A stretch of 64,000 nt of DNA from Lasiosphaeris hirsuta (Eukaryota > Ascomycota > Sordariomycetes > Sordariales > Lasiosphaeriaceae): contig JAUKUA010000002.1 of the NCBI GenBank assembly GCA_030549175.1, positions 3,782,001 through 3,846,000 on the forward strand, in the 5' to 3' direction. This document shows positions 11,408 to 22,704 of this stretch, piece by piece (the stretch's first letter is position 1; each line of letters starts with the position of its first letter). Both the position numbers and the translations under genes were made by a program. The notes below the pieces were generated by a model. That model was not told where the DNA came from. It did not search any database and saw nothing but the letters and a program-made list of their open reading frames with translations.

Positions 11408-14400
11408 TTAGTCGTCGTCAACAATGTATCCCGCCAACCTTAAAATCATCTCCGTCGGCACCTTATAGTCGCGTGGCATGGGAGTTCCACCGGGGAAAGA
11501 CCCGATGGGTCCTGGATCCCCAAAAACAGTTGCTGGCGTCCACGGCGTCGCTGGCAAATCCCTCCTCTCCGTGCCACCAGCCAACCAGGTTTCCCCGACC
11601 GTATAGAAATGGTCAAAGAATAGACGCTGTTGCTCCAACTCTAATCCTTCAAAGTGTCCGGTACCCGCACGCCAACCTGGCGGTCGAAACAGCCTCTCAC
11701 TTAGCTCCTCCATGCACTCAACAGAATATGCATCCTCCCCGTCCACATCGATCTGGCCCATCACGCGGTCAGCCAGTCCCGGCATGAATAGAGACTGCAG
11801 CGTGACAATCATATTCAGCGCAGCATACTCCCCCAGCGACTTCGGCTCCGCCATGCCCATCCCTCGGGCCAGCGCTCGCGCAGCGGGGGAATGGTGCAAA
11901 AAGACGCGTGTGCTGAGCATGGGAAACACCATCTGGCCGAGGAGAGTCGAGAGGAAGAAGATGGCGAGGGATTGCGGACGCCAGTCGGATGGGCCGAGGA
12001 CCCAGATGGGCTGGGTGTTGTTAGTCAGGTCCATGGTGGTCTGGAACGTTGTGGCGGCCAGGGAGGAAGGTGACGGGAGGTTGCGCTGGATGAGCAGCAT
12101 GGCGCGCACGAGTAGGTAAATGGCGGAGACGTCGCCGTCAAGGCGGCGGACCAAGGGGAGCTGTGAGAGGAGCGTGAGGGTTTTGAGTTCGAGGGGAATG
12201 TTGGTAGTGTGGAGGTTGTTTGCGCGCCGGAGAAGCGACCGGAGGAGGTGCTGGGTTGTGGGGGTATCGCCGGCGTTGTTGTGGAGGTAAGCCAGCTCGT
12301 GTTCGCGGGTGATGCGCTCCTCGAGAGTGAGTGGGAGGCCAGGAAGAGAGTCGCGGAGTTGATGAGCAAGGTTAGTGTTAGCAATAGCGTCGTCCCACTG
12401 CTCGTCGTCTTTGTCAATGGCGACAAGGCATCCCAGGAAAACAATGCGCGTTGCGGCTTGGTTGGATCCCGTGGCGAGTTCCTTCGCCATGGCACACCGT
12501 ACAACACGTCGCGCCTCGTTAAACCGCTTCTGCTTGCGAAGGCTCGCTACAATGGCGTGCACCTCAAGAGCGGGCGAGCCAGAGAGGGTAAGGCTGTTTA
12601 GTGTATGGGGCACGACGCGAGCGCGGAACTGATCGTGCGGGACCTCGTCCCCGTTACGGCTAGCCACCCAGGTGAAGTAGCGCTCACGCATAGTCCAAAA
12701 GGCCTCTGGGTCGGAAACATCGGCCGTGAGACCCTGCCATGAGTATTCGAGTACCTTGCTGCCCAACTCAGCGTACGGGTGGTTGAGACTGCCCAGCAAT
12801 GCCAACGTGCTTTCGACGTGCGGCCGCAGAGTCGTTTCAAGACTATCGTGTAGACCGCGGCTGCCATCAAACATGCCGGTTCGGAACACGGTTCCGGCAA
12901 GAGTGGTCTCTATGAGAACGACGCATCGTAGGATGAAGTTCAAGACCTCTTGCGAGCTGCCGAGTCGACTCACGACGCCACTCACCGAGTCGATTTGTGA
13001 GCACAAGACAGCAGCGACAGTGGCGTTTCCTGTTGGTGGGTGGACTAGCAAACCAAGGCCACGGGTGAGCATCTCCTCAAATGCAAAGGAGAGGAGTTCG
13101 TAGCAGCTCTTGTCTGAGAACAAGCCCTTGCCCACATTAGAGCTCAGTAGAAAGATAGCCCACTCGAAGAGTGTGATTCCAGGGGAGCTATGGACGGCAG
13201 CTAGTAGTGCTCCGTAAAGATTGTTAAAGTTCAATCCTATTTCTCTCCGTGCATCCTCCCATTCGTCTTTCCAGTAAAAGCTCGAGGTGGGAAAGGAAAA
13301 GCAGGACTGCAGCTGGAAGAGTACGAATGCTCCCTGCAGCGCATTCATCGTCCTCTGGAAGTCAACCCTACTCCTGATGTATACGGTTAGAATAGGGCTA
13401 AGACCATAAAACAGCTTTCGAGGTCTATCTTGCGAGGATTTAGCGGCAGCTGGGTTGACTAAATTCAGCTCATGTAAGTCGCCGATAAGCTTGTGTATTT
13501 GACCTTGGATAGCGCTGATTGCAGGTTTGAGTTGCGATTGCTGTCCAGAGGAAGAGCCAGACTTCTCAGATACAGAAAGTGATAGGATAAATGCGGTGAA
13601 TAGCTTCTCCTCAAGTCCGGATGGTGTTGTTGGAGTTGCGTCAAACCCCATCGTGCTGCCAACGGCACGACTCATCCTGGCCGGATCGCTCAGCGTACCC
13701 ACACTAGCAAACAGGACATATTTCCACAAATCTTCCATCGGCATAAACCCCCAAAACATACCTAGGGCCGCAGGGTGGAGTGGTGGCTTGAGTTGAGTAG
13801 TGTCCTTGTTTGCCTCGTCCAAGCCAAGGTGTTTATTGAGGATTGCCGCAAGAACAAGATTACTGATCTCATTCTCGCACTTTTCGCAGTAATCTCTGAG
13901 CTGGCGGATAGTTCTTGCCCCATCGTTGGACTCGGCCTGATCTGGCAGATAGTCGATACCGGCCCCTTCGAGTAAACCTGCCATATAGCTTCTTACGCTA
14001 ACGTTTTTCTGTGCAAAGTCGTAGGCAAGCATCTTCAAAGCTAGGGGGTTGCCGTCCACGAGCTTTACAAGCCCTTCTAGATATTTTAATGTGACTCTCT
14101 CAAGGGCCAAGGCCGGGCCATCATGAAAAGAGACCTCGGCGACGAACAGCCTTGTTGCTCGAGTCGTGACGAGACCCGACATTCTCTGGGAAAAGGCGCG
14201 TTTTCCCACACCCGATATTTTCTCCAACCAAGTTTCTTCCCCTCGAGAAACAAAGACGAAGAAACTTTGGCCACCGTGGACCTTGCCAAGGAAAGTTTTG
14301 AGGCGCTTTTGTTCGGTCCTCTTTGAGCCACCCTCTGGGACCTTCCACGACTCCAAGTGGTCGATGATAATGAGATGCCGTGTCTTGTTGAGGTATTCCA

Positions 14401-15888
14401 CTATTTCGGACGCACGGTCTGAGGACCCAAGTACCGATCTGGCAACGTAAGCCTCAATGTTGGCCATGTCAATGGCCTCGTGCTTATCCTTGAGATCTTC
14501 AGAGTCAACGTTTAGGTAGGCGACGCCTTCAATCAAAAACGTCTTCAGCCACCATTGGCCGACGTTATTCATCAGGGATGTCTTTCCAACTCCCGGCTCG
14601 CCCTTCAAAACGCCAATATTGGAGTCCATTAGAAGCATGCTCTCAAGCAGGAGGATGTCGTTTTCTCGGCCGATAACGTTCTGAGATGAGTCTGCGACGG
14701 TTGAAGAGGGTGGAGTGGGGTTAACACGCGATTCGACAAGCGGCCGGTCGTCCAGATTTGGGCTTTGAAAGCACCTAGGGACTAGATAATCCAGGACATT
14801 CACAGTAATACCAAACTGAGTCTTCTTTGCCGGGTGCTCCTGCATAGCCGCCCGAGCCACTCGTAGCCCTTCGGCCAAGGTAAAGCCGCCGAGCAAAACG
14901 GCGTCATAGAATGTGCGAACCATTTGGTCGACGGCTGAGGAGGCAATTTTGTAGGACATGGCCACGACAGCAAGCATGCCGTAGTTTACAAGAGTCGCGG
15001 CGATGTTGGAGTCGGAGGAGCCCGTAGCAATCGCTGACTGGCACGCATTTAGGACAGCGTACTTGACTCCGTTTCTAACAAGAACTTCGGAAACCTCTTT
15101 GGCATTGCGTGGGTCGGTAGTCAGCGTCAGCTCATCTCCGGATCGGGATTTTCGAAGGAATGAGAGCGTCGCCCTGATCGAAGAGGTTACTGCTATGAGC
15201 TAATTATTTAGGGTTGAAAGGTGGGTACTAACAGGGAAGTGGTCGCTTCTCCATGCATATCAAAGTGAACAATGTCGAAGAACCCTTTTGGGCGGCTGCC
15301 AAGATGGTCTTCGAAGCCATCGAAAGTCCCCGGCCGAACAATCTCGACACGGGCCTTCCCCAATGTCAGATCCGCCACCTTGACAATTGTCGACGAGACG
15401 AAGCGATGGGGAATATCTTGATCCAGTTGCGGCCGGGCAATGACAACAAGGATATTGATAACCTCTTTTGTTTCGTAAAGACACACCGTGTCGATTGGAG
15501 ATGTTTCACACGCAACACATCTCGTCACAGTGACGACGCCTACTCGACTGGTTGAGGGCCAAATTCCCGGTTGCTCAAGGGCTTCCCAGAATAAATCCTC
15601 ACTATGACCTTGGAGTACTTGTATGTGGACAGCTTGCAGTTCAAAGTCGAGCTGGGAGAGGGCGAGACCCTGGACCAATTTACGTCCGTATGTTGAGACT
15701 AGGTCTTGAGCCTCCTCGGCCTTCGATGCCTGGAACGGGTCGTCTTCGGCGTAGTCTTCGAAATACCAGCGTAGTAGCTGATAGTCATCGTCAGTGCAAA
15801 GGGTCGGAAGGTAAACATCATGTGATGTTTCCTTGAATTCGAGGCGAATCTGTCCGCCTCGGAGTGGCGTAATTCGGAGTTTGGCCAT
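11408..15888 (-). CDS. CHAT-protease NLR/STAND-type protein
   Basis: Two exons (15233-15888 and 11408-15173) give 1473 residues. The 59-nt intron (15174-15232, GTTAGT...ATCAG) keeps frame and rebuilds one CHAT domain. CHAT domains are caspase-like (clan CD) cysteine proteases. The probable catalytic pair is His212 in FDMHGE and Cys263 in VLNACQSA, one on each side of the intron. The CHAT domain ends near residue 350. A P-loop NTPase follows: Walker A GEPGVGKTS at 410-418 and a Walker B-like LIIIDHLE near 486-493, with NB-ARC/NACHT-like sequence after it. The C-terminal half is helical and partly TPR-like (around 1080-1240), with no clear WD40 or ankyrin repeats. Start: the frame extends upstream, but the ATG at 15888 has an excellent GCCATGG context. 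It is divergent from the gasdermin-like gene, which suggests a sensor whose activation releases protease activity toward that neighbour. Confidence 0.85.
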
Positions 15889-16246
15889 GGCGAACAAGCT
15901 TCGTAAATTTGGTAGCGGAGTAGCGGAACATGAGGAAGATAGCTGTGCGAGTGAGGTGGTTGCGGTGGGCGGTAGGATTATTGTTCAGCTCAAATAGGCC
16001 AAACGAAATAGGAATAGGGGCAAAGCGGCGAACCCCTCACGAAAGCCGAAAATATTGGTCATACCCATGTGATAGAGTGCGGCTGAGTTTCAGACCCCCG
16101 TTCCACCTCCCCCCCCCCCCCCCTACATCTTCGGAATAACTTCACGGCCTGGTCTCAAAACCTTGGTCGGACTTCAACTTCATGACCTCGAATAGACAGA
16201 AGCAGAAAATCATCGAAACTTGTGACCACTAATAACGAGAGAGGAA
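15889..16246. promoter_or_regulatory. 358-bp divergent promoter of the CHAT-NLR/gasdermin-like pair
   Basis: The start codons of the two genes face away from each other over 358 bp, so they must share upstream DNA. Visible elements are an inverted CCAAT box at 16054-16058 and a 15-C run at 16109-16123. No clear TATA box is seen near either start. Joint control is an inference from geometry. Confidence 0.6.
16109..16123. repeat. 15-nt C homopolymer
   Basis: Fifteen consecutive C residues (G on the minus strand) inside the divergent promoter, about 125 bp before the gasdermin-like start codon. Confidence 0.85.
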
Positions 16247-17182
16247 ATGCCGACTGCCCTCCTCCCCAATGACCCGATCTTCTTCCGCTTGCGGGGACAC
16301 GTCCTGCCCCCCGGCTCCGAAGCGAAGAAGATGCTCGGGAGGGTAGTCCGCAACTATGCCCAACCTCTGGGCGGCGGATATACCCCCGAGGATGGCTCCC
16401 AATTCACTTTCGGACCACCAGACGAGACAAAGTGGTTACGCGCGAGCGATATCTTCTCGCGCTCGGCCTCTGGGTCCATCGATGTCCGGCTGCTTCCAGG
16501 GTCTGGCGCATCGGCGGAGTTTGACCACGCGCAAAACCACGCCTTGACAAACAGTGAGGTGCTCGCCCTGGCGCTGCGACACCAGCCTGAGGTATATCAG
16601 CGACTTCTCGCGGACCCCGAAGCCGGGGCTTGGATTCGGGCCAACTGTGGTATAAACCGCCCGTTATTTATGATCACCGGTGTGCTGGTTTGGCGCGACG
16701 CTGTTCAGCAGGATGTATATGAGAAGAGGGCTGCCGGGCAGGCGCAGATTGACCCCGTGGCGGTGGCGATGGCGGCGACCCAGACGGCTGCACCCCTTGC
16801 TCCTCTCGTAGCCGGTAGCACAGGGATCACAGCTGCTGGCGAGAAGGTTGAGGAGCGGAACCGGGAGCGGGAGAGCGAAGACAGCCATGTTTTTGCGGTC
16901 GAATACAAGGTGATCAGACGGCGCAGGCGCGACTTCCTAGGTGGTTTCGCTCCCAAGTTCCAGGACCACGGTCCGGCGGTTGATACAGATCGTCAGTATG
17001 CAAACGCTGTGGCTGCTGGGTTGGACGCGGCGGGGGGGCAGGAGGAGGATTTCCCTGAGCTAGCTCTGGACTTTCCTTGGCTGGATGCTGTGGAGGAGTT
17101 GGATGGTGTCGGCGACATTGACACAAAGATAGTGGAAGCGGGAGAGAAATGTGTTGAATTCGCCATCTTCGAGGATGAATGA
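16247..17182 (+). CDS. Gasdermin-like pore-forming protein (predicted)
   Basis: An intron-free frame of 311 residues. The length, the lack of a signal peptide and the order of elements resemble fungal gasdermin-like proteins, the family of Podospora HET-Q1 and Neurospora RCD-1. These act at the plasma membrane in regulated cell death after removal of a short C-terminal segment. Seen here: a Pro/Gly-rich N-terminal part (1-50); a helical stretch at 100-130; a hydrophobic strand PLFMITGVLVW at 139-149; an Ala-rich segment at 168-197; a charged stretch at 200-212; a second hydrophobic strand HVFAVEYKVI at 214-223 followed by five arginines (224-228); and a strongly acidic tail (266-311). The basic patch suits acidic-lipid binding and the acidic tail could be the inhibitory end. 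The assignment rests on remembered family resemblance plus the CHAT-protease neighbour. Fungal gasdermin-like genes are known to cluster with protease genes. Confidence 0.72.
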   Translation: MPTALLPNDPIFFRLRGHVLPPGSEAKKMLGRVVRNYAQPLGGGYTPEDGSQFTFGPPDETKWLRASDIFSRSASGSIDVRLLPGSGASAEFDHAQNHALTNSEVLALALRHQPEVYQRLLADPEAGAWIRANCGINRPLFMITGVLVWRDAVQQDVYEKRAAGQAQIDPVAVAMAATQTAAPLAPLVAGSTGITAAGEKVEERNRERESEDSHVFAVEYKVIRRRRRDFLGGFAPKFQDHGPAVDTDRQYANAVAAGLDAAGGQEEDFPELALDFPWLDAVEELDGVGDIDTKIVEAGEKCVEFAIFEDE

Positions 17183-17552
17183 CCGGTACCTATAGGGTGG
17201 TAACGGAGGCCCTATCCCAGGATCCGACAAGTCCTCAAACATTCACACCAGATTTCACCACATTTGTCTCACATAACTCACTGCAAACTTCCAAAAGTTC
17301 AAGAACATTTCACATCTTCCAATTATGTACAGCTCAAAAACCAGGGCCCCAACCCAAACCTAACCGCCCACTTCACGCGACGGCGGAGCCTAGACAAGCC
17401 CATGGAAGATAAGGGGGTATCCAGCGTCATAAATGACCGTATTAACAAAAAGCACACATACATCGCCACAACCAACTCCCGCTGTCTAGTAACCAGCGCC
17501 AGCACCATCGCTCCTTTTTCTTTTCCCTGGTTTTCCAATATCATTTCTTCAC
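17183..17552. other. Convergent 3' flanks, no gene seen
   Basis: The 370 bp between the 3' ends of the gasdermin-like gene and the permease gene. It is AC-rich with no plausible coding frame and presumably holds both 3'UTRs. Confidence 0.5.
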
Positions 17553-19509
17553 TCAAGCATTCTTCGTGCCCTTCTCGCCCCCAACGTCATCGCTATCGCC
17601 CCTCAAGCTCTCACGCTCAGCCACCGATGCCGCCGGCGGGACGGCGGCAGGGTCCGTCGTAATCGTGTCCTCAATCTCGAGGGGCAGCGTCAAGCTCAAG
17701 ATCATGGCGACCATGGCCGTGACGGCAAATCCAGTTTCCATGACGAGGCCAATGGCGTCGAGGAAGCCCTGCAGACTCTTGTTGTCACCCTGGTAGGTGA
17801 AAACGTGCTCAAAGTAGTTGGGGACGAGAGTGGCGCCGTAGCCGAGGGAGAGGGCGGCGGTGAGGATAAAGCGGTTGCGGCGGTTGAAGGGGACACCGCG
17901 GGCAATAATGGCGATACCCGAAACAGCGACGGCGCAGAACAGGAAGGTTGTCATGCCGCCGATGACAGGGGCGGGGATGGAGACGAGGGCGGCGGCGAAC
18001 TTGGCGAAGACACCCATGATGATGAGGAACATGCTGTGGGAATTGAGTTAATGATTGTCCAATAGAGTAATTACGAAGATGGATTTCTTACCAGCAGCAG
18101 TAGCCGGCCATTCTGTTCGCGCATCTGGTTAGGGCGATAACACCATTGTTTTGCGCAAAGGTGGTCATTGGCGTGATGGTGCACAGGGCAGCTAGGATGC
18201 CGATGATGCCATCGGCCAAGACGCCACCTTGGATGCGGCTCTCATAGATCTCGCCCTCCACCTCAAGGCGCGAGACGTCGCACGTTGCCGTTATGTCGCC
18301 AATGGCTTCGGTGGCGCAAATAATGAAGACGGCCAACATGGGGAGCACGAGAGGAGCGTAAATGCTGAGCTTGAATGTGTGCACCCAAACGAACGAGGCA
18401 GCGGGGGCAGAGTCGATGCCAGAGCGGTCAAAGTAGCCCGTGGCACTCGCAATGATGCATCCAACAAGAAGGCCGATGACGACGCTGGTGGACTTCATGA
18501 TAGGGGCGCCGAAACGCTCACACAAGATGATGGTGAGGAAGACAGAGAAACCGAGACCTGGTGGTGAGTCAGAAGCAGCTCGATTGACACCCAGATAAAC
18601 ACATCATGTCTTACCAAGATACTCAGCCGAGCCCCAGGGCAGGGCATGCGGTGCGGTGATGTTGGGGCACTTGGCGAAGAACTCAAGGGGCTCGAGATCA
18701 GAGCAGAGACCCGAACCGCCCGCCCAGTTCTTGAAGCCAGACTGGATGAGGTTGATGCCGATAAGCATGACTGTGGGGCCCGTGACAAGAGGCGGGAAAA
18801 TACGCAGCAGGACCTTGGGCGGAATGAACGAGATAAGGATTTCAAGGAGGGCGCAGACAGCGGCGGTCCCGATGATGGCACCATAGCCATCGGGACAGGG
18901 CAGGCGCTCGCCATCTGGGCCAGTCGGACAGAAGCCGTTGGCGTACATCTGGCTGAAGCCGCCCGAGGCGACGGGAATGATGGCGAACGAGATGCCGACG
19001 ACTGAGATGAGGCCGGTACCGATGTAGTATCTTGAAGCGCGGGGTTAGATATTAAGCCCGGACCCGCCATAAGGCGTCAGTCAGGGGATGACATACGGAG
19101 TCTTGTAGATGTGGAACCTCGTGATTTGGATGGCGGATAGTGTGCCCGAGACGATCAGAGCAGTGGATACGAGGTACTGGGTCATTTCGGTGGTGAGGTT
19201 GACGCCGCCGGCGCCGGCCATGATGATAGGGGGAGTGATGACGCCAGCCAACATGGCAAGCGAGTGCTGGAAGCCGAGAACAAGCGCAAGGACGACAGGC
19301 ATCTTGTCATTGAGCCCGAAGAAAGGCGGGACCTGGTCCGACTTCTTCATGAAGGGCAGGTTGGGCCTGAAGAGAAAGCCATAGTTGTAGTTGCCGACGA
19401 GGCCCTCGCGGGTCCCGAAGGTCTTCTTGATGGCCTGCAAGCGGTCGCCGAAGGTCCGCCGTGGAGCCTTCTCAGGGACGATCTGCGACGGTACCTGGTC
19501 CTCATCCAT
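17553..19509 (-). CDS. Xanthine/uric acid permease (NAT/NCS2 family, UapA/UapC type)
   Basis: Four exons: 19097-19509, 18615-19030, 18092-18557 and 17553-18033. Introns are 19031-19096, 18558-18614 and 18034-18091 (57-66 nt, GTATGT or GTAAGA donors). The protein has 591 residues, close to the roughly 575-580 of Aspergillus UapA and UapC. It has about 12-14 hydrophobic segments typical of nucleobase-ascorbate transporters and the NAT signature QNNGVIALTR near residues 416-425. It would import purines such as xanthine and uric acid across the plasma membrane by proton symport. The first splice gives the conserved-looking KTPYYIGTGLISVVG. UapA versus UapC specificity cannot be settled here. It converges on the gasdermin-like gene with no obvious functional link. 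Confidence 0.93.
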
Positions 19510-22500
19510 GGTGGCAGCCGAAGGTTGATCCGGGCGGGTGTTTTGCGTTGATGTCTGGGGATGAGGAGAGCCGAAGGCGGGAACCGATACTGCGGGACAA
19601 CAGAGCAGCTGTCCGAGTCAGTGGTCAGGGCGGCGGCTGTCGTGAACTTAAATGTGAAGAGACTTCAGGGCAGGGAGGGTGCATCAGGGAGCTACCCGGT
19701 CATCCTTATCTACACAGGTTCCACAGTTCCCGGGGGCCTGCGGTGGGCCTTGTGAGCGCCATGGAGCCGTAAACCAGAATGGCTAGGGCAGCCGGTTTCG
19801 ATACGATCTAGCGAAAACAAAGCCGGACGCAAATCTGGGCCGAGACCTAGCAACTGTGCAGTCTGTGTCCCAAGCTGCATATCGTGGTGGTGGTCTGGGT
19901 GGTGGGAGGGCGGCCAGGACCGACGACCATTCGCTCGGAGCCGGCTGGGCCCAGCATGGCTCGAGATAGTCAGATCCTTCACTCGGTCCCCCGAGGACTC
20001 GGCTTGCTCGCATGGCACACAGGGCTTGCCAGACATACAGCAACGCGCTGCAACATCCTTACTGCCTACAGCAGACTGCAGCTGCCTTAGCCCGGTCATT
20101 GCGGGCAAAGAATGCTACCTAACCCCCAGCTACCGATTTCCAGCCACTGGCTGCCAGATAGTTGAGAGCGAGGATGCTTCCCGGCAATCCCCTGGCGGGC
20201 TGCGGGGCATCGGCGGATCCCTCCACGCGTTGGACAGCCAGAGCCGCTGGACTGTCGCACGATGTACCAGCACCCAAATTTCGCGCATGGTTGAGTATGG
20301 GTATCTATTGGCGTTCTGTTGCCGACAATCGGCAAACGAGTGCGTCGAGACTCAGTGGTCATGATAGCTCTCGTGAGCAGAAGCTAAGCTTAGTTAGAGC
20401 TACGGCAGAGGGGAAGAAGAAAAAGGGCCTGAGGGGAAATGTGGGGGGCAATTGGGGGGGGGGAAGCTTAGGGAGATCGTATCGCCACGCAGCTGACTGC
20501 GGCTAAGCTTCGAGCTGTGGGACAAGCTGCACTGGCGAGACTGGGGCCGCTGCAACGCTGGGAAGAGGCGTTCACACCGACGCACCTGACGCGGGGAATT
20601 AGCGCTGGCGTTGGACCCCAAGAGACGCTCCCCTCCCCCCAAAGACGAAACTCCCCACGACAACCAAGTCCCATCAGTATCTGAGGGAATAATCTCATTT
20701 GCTACTCTAGCCCTAATAGCAGGCTTGGCTAGCGAGCCGGCTGGGTGAGTCTGACAGTTTACTTCGAGTCACCCAGGGACTGTCGCGTGAGTTGGACGGC
20801 AAGAGGGGCCGAACTTGAACAAAAATGGCCCGTACGGGAGACACTGGGACGACAGACATACGACGTAGCGGGAAGCGTCCACGGGTCAGTGGGGGGGCCA
20901 CGGGGCCACGAGGCCATCGAATCCCGTAAAAACAACCGAGAGGAAGGCGAAAGCGCGCAAAGGTGCACCCACCGAGGAAGCATAGGCAATTGATTTGAGA
21001 GATTGGACGAAGATAGCCGACTCCAGAAATTGTCCAAAGATTCGGATTCGGGTTGGACAGAGATAAGCTGTGGCGTCGTTAGATAACGGACGCCTGCTCG
21101 TCATTGAAAGCTCTGAGCTTTTCGCGTGAGATAAGGTCAAAAGCTCGCCAAATCCATCGTGGAGGACCCATCCTGACACCAATTGGCAAGCCCATTGGTT
21201 CCCAAACCGCCTGCTAGTGCAAACCAGCTCAGGCCAGCCCCAAACCAGCCGTGGCCTACCATGCTGGGCGCCGTCTGACGCGCCTTGGCTGCTTGGCCTC
21301 TTGGCCCGCCTCTTTTTCCACCATCTCCTTTTTGGGTGAGCGGAACCCGCCGAGCTCTCAAGGCAGTCCTTGCCAGCCACGCCGGGTGCCGGGAGCACGA
21401 GTTTTCCTTGGCTTCCGGCCAGCCCGAGCTGACGGCCCGGTTTTTGTCTTGAATTTTCCGTCTCTTCACGTCGTCTCGAATGCCTCGTCCATCGCAACAC
21501 GTACCTCCCACCTCCACCCTCCTGGGGGTTTCCGCTCATCCCATCGCCATTGCCGAAGACTCCAACCCTGCTCCCGCTAGTAACCGCGCCATCGCTGTTT
21601 GCTTCTGGGATCTATTATCGACTTCCCCAGGGCCCCACCTATGCCCAAGCCCTGTAATCGCGCCCTCGCACCCCAGACCGGAGGATCCGCCAAAGAGAAT
21701 TCCGATAGCACGAAAGCATTCAGTTGAAGTACGCAGTAGGTAATGCCTACGACAACACAAGACACGCCAATGACAACTCAGCTGCCCAATGACGATGTTA
21801 GCCTGACAACCCGGATAAGAGAACGATGGTCAAATTTCTCATCAGTTCTGATACCTGCTGGCCTACTGGGAACCAACCCAACCCCAACACTTTGAAGCAG
21901 TGTGTGGTTCAAGTTGATCTTCACATCTTCAATACCCTAGTCTCGGTGTATGGGTGCGTCGATGTCGATGTATGGCAAGACGGCAACCGAAAAAAGGACA
22001 GAAGCAGCCGCAAGAAAGCTCTCAAAAACTCGTTACTCGTCCACTTCTTATAGAAGTCGCCTCCTTGATCACGAATTACTATGCAGTACACCTGCCAAAA
22101 TTCGGCCCAGGGTCCCGCGAGGTTACACAGCAGGATCGTATATTTGCGTTAGTGTACCTACAACCTACCGGGCTAGTGTCTAAATGAAAGCGATTTCATG
22201 AACCGCACTTCAGACTCTTCTAGACCACCAACGTAATGGGTGAGTTTCACAGCGTCTATCAATCCCGAAGTTCCTTGAACGTCATGTGTCGAGATGGGCA
22301 GAGGACAGCCCGGCTCAAAACTCCTTAGCAATCAATAGCCTCACTTCGCCAAGCCTGCAAACCACCGGCCAAAGTTCGGTTTCCGTCTCAACAAGTACAG
22401 TGCGGTGCACCAATTACGTGGGATAAGATCCTACCAATTGCTTCTCCCCGCATCGGGAGAGCCACTTTAAGTCATGCTTCTCCTATTCGGTGACGTGGAT

Positions 22501-22704
22501 CATTACTTACCTAGTCACAAGGCAGTACGACGCAAATGATCATGTAGGTAGTACAGCTCCAAAGTAGGAAGCTCCGAGGTAGGAAGGCACCAGGTGGCCA
22601 AGTTACCTAGTGCTGTACAACGAAACTCAATCTCCTCACCGGCATAAATGCCATGCTCCAGTCCTCGCGTGCTCCCGACTCTTGCCACGTTAATCGTGGT
22701 GACA
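19510..22704. other. 3.2-kb intergenic region, no convincing gene
   Basis: It lies between two genes transcribed away from it, so it should contain both promoters. The frames seen (217 codons at most, 20886-21539 minus) overlap on both strands and look like GC-driven noise. A G-rich tract occurs at about 20443-20463. No RNA gene or repeat family was recognised. Confidence 0.5.

Noticed and set aside
15175..15232. Shorter introns in the CHAT gene using acceptors TTAG or GCAG
   Set aside because: They would be only 29-43 nt or break the frame; only the 59-nt intron satisfies length, frame and the CHAT motif.
20886..21539. Minus-strand frame of 217 codons
   Set aside because: No recognisable domain, competing frames on both strands, and composition typical of GC-rich non-coding DNA.
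19510..22704. Possible transposon or RIP-mutated repeat in the large gaps
   Set aside because: No terminal repeats, transposase or reverse-transcriptase-like sequence and no strong TpA bias seen by eye.
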